The notes below the pieces were generated by a model. The model searched no databases. It had not been told where the DNA came from and worked only from the letters and a program-made list of their open reading frames with translations. The translations under genes and the position numbers were made by a program. Positions 61,832-64,000 of a stretch of DNA of 64,000 nucleotides are shown one piece after another; position 1 is the stretch's first letter; every line of letters begins with the position of its first letter. This stretch comes from Schistocerca nitens (Eukaryota; Arthropoda; Insecta; Orthoptera; Acrididae). The DNA lies in contig NC_064623.1 of assembly GCF_023898315.1 (NCBI RefSeq), forward strand, positions 16,195,140-16,259,139. The letters are read 5' to 3'.

Positions 61832-62469
61832 TTAACACTGGTAATGTATCACGAAGCAAATACCGTCCGCACTGGCGGAATGTTACGTGATGCCACGTAC
61901 TTATACGTTTGTGACTATTACAGCGCCATCTATCACAAAGCGAAAAAAGTGGTCCAACTAAAACATTCACATTTGTTTACGTACTACACGAATACGCAGT
62001 AAAAAATGGGGGTTCCTATTTTTAAAAAAACGCAGCTGATATCCGTTTGACCTATGGCAGCGCCACCTAGCGGACCAACCATAGCGCCATGTGGTTTCCC
62101 CCTTCAAGCTAGACGAGTTACGTTCTTTGTAGTTTTTTCGTTTGACGCTTATTTCGTGAGATATTTGGCCCGGTCACTATGAATGGGCCACCCTGTATAG
62201 TGCCACTACCTATCGGAACTTTATGAAACTATAGGGGCCGAACTGGCAATATCCCACAAGAAAACTCACATTTTTTCAAGCTACTTTGACCGGGAAAACA
62301 ACTGTGTTGCATTACTTATTGAACGCTTCTCGCATCTTCGGTTACAGGTAAGCAAACAGAATAGTCACAATTTACTCCATATATCGTCGCGATATAGCAA
62401 GGTTCTGAAAAAATTATTCTGAATATAAACGTAATCATCTGCGGCCATTTTCACAATCAATAATTTTTT

Positions 62470-62650
62470 TCCGGGTTTGTGACCGAATTGTCAATATGTA
62501 AAATGTACCGACGTTTCGGTCATTGTTGCAAGTGACCTTCTTGAGAGAGTTTTTGTTTACTGTAAACAAAAACATCTGAAGAAGTGACTTGCAACAGTGG
62601 TAGAAACGTCGGTAGTTTTACATACTGACAATGCGGTCACTTACGCAGAA
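62470..62650. repeat. palindromic repeat resembling a Penelope terminal segment
   Basis: 'gtgaccgaattgtcaatatg', 'ccgacgtttcggtca' and 'cttgcaacaatgaccga'-type text on the left mirrors 'gacttgcaacagtggtagaa', 'acgtcggtagttttacatac' and 'tgacaatgcggtcac' on the right. The centre contains the perfect palindrome 'tttttgtttactgtaaac' plus 'aaaaa' near 62,547. The 'gaaacgtcgg...gcggtcac' style is one I associate with PLE terminal repeats. Confidence 0.5.
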
Positions 62651-63164
62651 AATTTTTTATTAAATTATTCAGGAGTTCACATGCAAATGTGTGACATACG
62701 CAAGAAGCAATGGAGATACTTACTAAAGCTATACAAGATACAGTTTATAGGAAAAGGTCACGTGTGTATTAAAGATCGAAAATACACTGTCTTTGTTTTT
62801 ACTGGCTGGAGAAAAATTTAAATAATTTGCATGAGGCTTTAAAAATTAAGAAACTAAGCTGGTTACTGTAAGGGCTACAGGCTTCGCCGCAGCTGCTTCT
62901 TGTGAGTGCCACTGCGAACTGGCTCTATCTCGGAATGCTGACGAACTGCAGTGTCTTCATACGCCGGCTGCAGAGCGCTAACGCACCTCCAGGGACAGTT
63001 GAGGCGTGGCACAGGTGTTTCCAACTCACGTGATTCCGTCGCACAACATTTTAATAATGTCTTTTTCGCCTCGCAGTGGTGTCCCGATACATCCGCATTC
63101 ATTCGTGCTAAGACATCAGAGATAATTCTGACGGGTCAGTGTAGCGAGCACGTCAATATTTATT
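62651..63164. other. unassigned sequence
   Basis: No supported gene. Confidence 0.35.
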
Positions 63165-63475
63165 ATACGAGGGGGGTTCCCCAAAAAAAAAAAAAAAAAA
63201 ATCGAGATAACATCGCTGTGGGCGGAGCTTGTGTAGTTCGCTTTTCTCCCTCTAGGCGTGTATAGCGCTACTCGTCACCAGTTCGGTGACAGTGTTGCCA
63301 ACCTGGCTTGTTCTATTCATCTGCAGTGATTGTTTTTGGTAGCGCTGTTTTGGTCTTGTTTCGTTTTTTATGATGGCAAGTTTAAGTGAGAAACGTGCAG
63401 CTGTGAATTTTTTTTTTCTACTGGGTAAAAGTGTTTCTGACAGTGTTTTAATGTTGAAAACTGTTCTGGCGTAAC
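63165..63475 (+). pseudogene. mariner 5' end and transposase N-terminus
   Basis: Begins with 'acgaggggggttccccaaaa', a mariner-style terminus with a poly-A expansion. It runs through a leader to ATG at 63370: MMASLSEKRAAVNFFFLLGK, SVSDSVLMLKT, then unrelated sequence and a stop at 63472. Mariner N-termini have E.RAAV.FCFLLGKS..E.....K.AY. The element is cut after about 31 codons, so this is the 5' stump of a separate copy. Confidence 0.65.
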
Positions 63476-64000
63476 CACAAGCGCTGGAACGAATACAAAG
63501 AACGCAAGATCAGAGAAGGCGTTGTAACGAGGTCAGCCAATGGTATGCTGATTAGGACCGCACCACGACAGGAGCGCCCCCTGCAAGAAGTGAAAAAAAG
63601 CTCCCCTCGTGCCAGCCTCGGCCGCTCATATCGGATCGGCTCAGTATGCGGACAGTACTGGAACGTATTTGCGAAGCGTGGTACACGAACAGCTAGTAGT
63701 GATCCTTAACACTTGCTTGTCCAGACTTGTCTATAGCGACGAACATAACTGTTTGCATGTTGCCCATCGTTTGAGACTACTACTTGTAAATCTCCACATT
63801 CAGTATTGTCAATCTGCTTTATAGAAATAAAACTACTAACGTTATTTACGTGAATTGTTGTATAGAGTTCAGAGAACGCTGCAACAGGCATCGTATATGA
63901 GACGAGTGGGCGAGACCCAACAAAAACAGCTTAGCAAGATGACACTATGGGAAAAACTCATGTGTACGAGTGGTTTTTCTCGATTTAAAAATTGCGACAT
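63476..64000. other. unassigned sequence to the window end
   Basis: No recognised gene or repeat. Confidence 0.35.

Larger units (their letters stand above)
60089..62195 (-). mobile_element. DD41D mariner, copy 5, with about 300-bp inverted repeats
   Basis: Ends 'cagggtgctccattgatcgt' and '...tgaatgggccaccctg', TA at 60087-60088 and 62196-62197. Inverted repeats cover about 60089-60400 and 61905-62195 ('atatctcacgaaataagcg', 'gatggcgctgtaatagtcac'). About 1.9 kb without its SINE, full length for the group. Confidence 0.93.

Noticed and set aside
1-64000. A host protein-coding gene with introns
   Set aside because: I looked for runs of non-transposon coding sequence with splice sites and found none I could defend; short exons could still escape reading by eye.

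Overview
The window is repeat-dense nuclear DNA of an animal, almost certainly an orthopteran insect (grasshopper or locust, Schistocerca-like). I infer this from the many copies of a tRNA-headed SINE whose tail reads 'ctctgagcactatggga' on one strand, which I recall from locust genomes, and from the mixture of Tc1/mariner, RTE, Penelope and gypsy-like elements. I found no convincing host gene, CRISPR array, operon or functional rRNA/tRNA gene in 64 kb. Nearly every recognisable reading frame belongs to a mobile element, and nearly all are broken.

Layout. 0-4 kb: SINEs, a LINE reverse-transcriptase (RT) tail and a GC-rich block. 4.2-7 kb: two (TA)n tracts, a DD41D mariner and a Tc1-like element carrying a SINE. 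7.6-9 kb: two SINEs. 10-12.3 kb: a hairpin, a perfect 232-bp tandem duplication and a possible hAT remnant. 13-15.3 kb: LINE relics, one interrupted by a foldback with tRNA-like arms. 19.4-22.5 kb: a long inverted repeat made of mariner 3' ends, with a DD41D mariner inside it and a SINE inside that. 22.5-34 kb: gypsy-like gag/protease/pol relics cut by a DD34E Tc1, a DD36E element, a SINE and a possible solo LTR. 34-38 kb: a nest in which a DD36E element contains a Penelope-like element (PLE), which contains a SINE and a DD41D mariner; two more SINEs hit the outer element. 38.3-40.6 kb: a second DD34E Tc1 and a Tc1 fragment. 40.9-43.2 kb: a 5'-truncated RTE LINE. 45-46 kb: a deleted DD41D mariner. 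47.5-52.6 kb: a mariner relic containing a foldback and a 3.8-kb PLE insertion made of two opposed halves, itself carrying a SINE, a long-TIR element and a hairpin. 52.6-55.9 kb: an APE-type LINE. 57-64 kb: SINEs (one derived from 5S rRNA), mariner relics, a 2.1-kb DD41D mariner and a PLE-like palindrome.

The elements do not cooperate as a gene system; they are layers of insertion. Target-site duplications (TSDs: TA for Tc1/mariner, 8-14 bp for SINEs, LINEs and PLEs) and uninterrupted paralogues in the same window allow relative dating. Throughout, SINE-A means the dominant tRNA-headed SINE; strand is that of the tRNA head or of the coding sequence.
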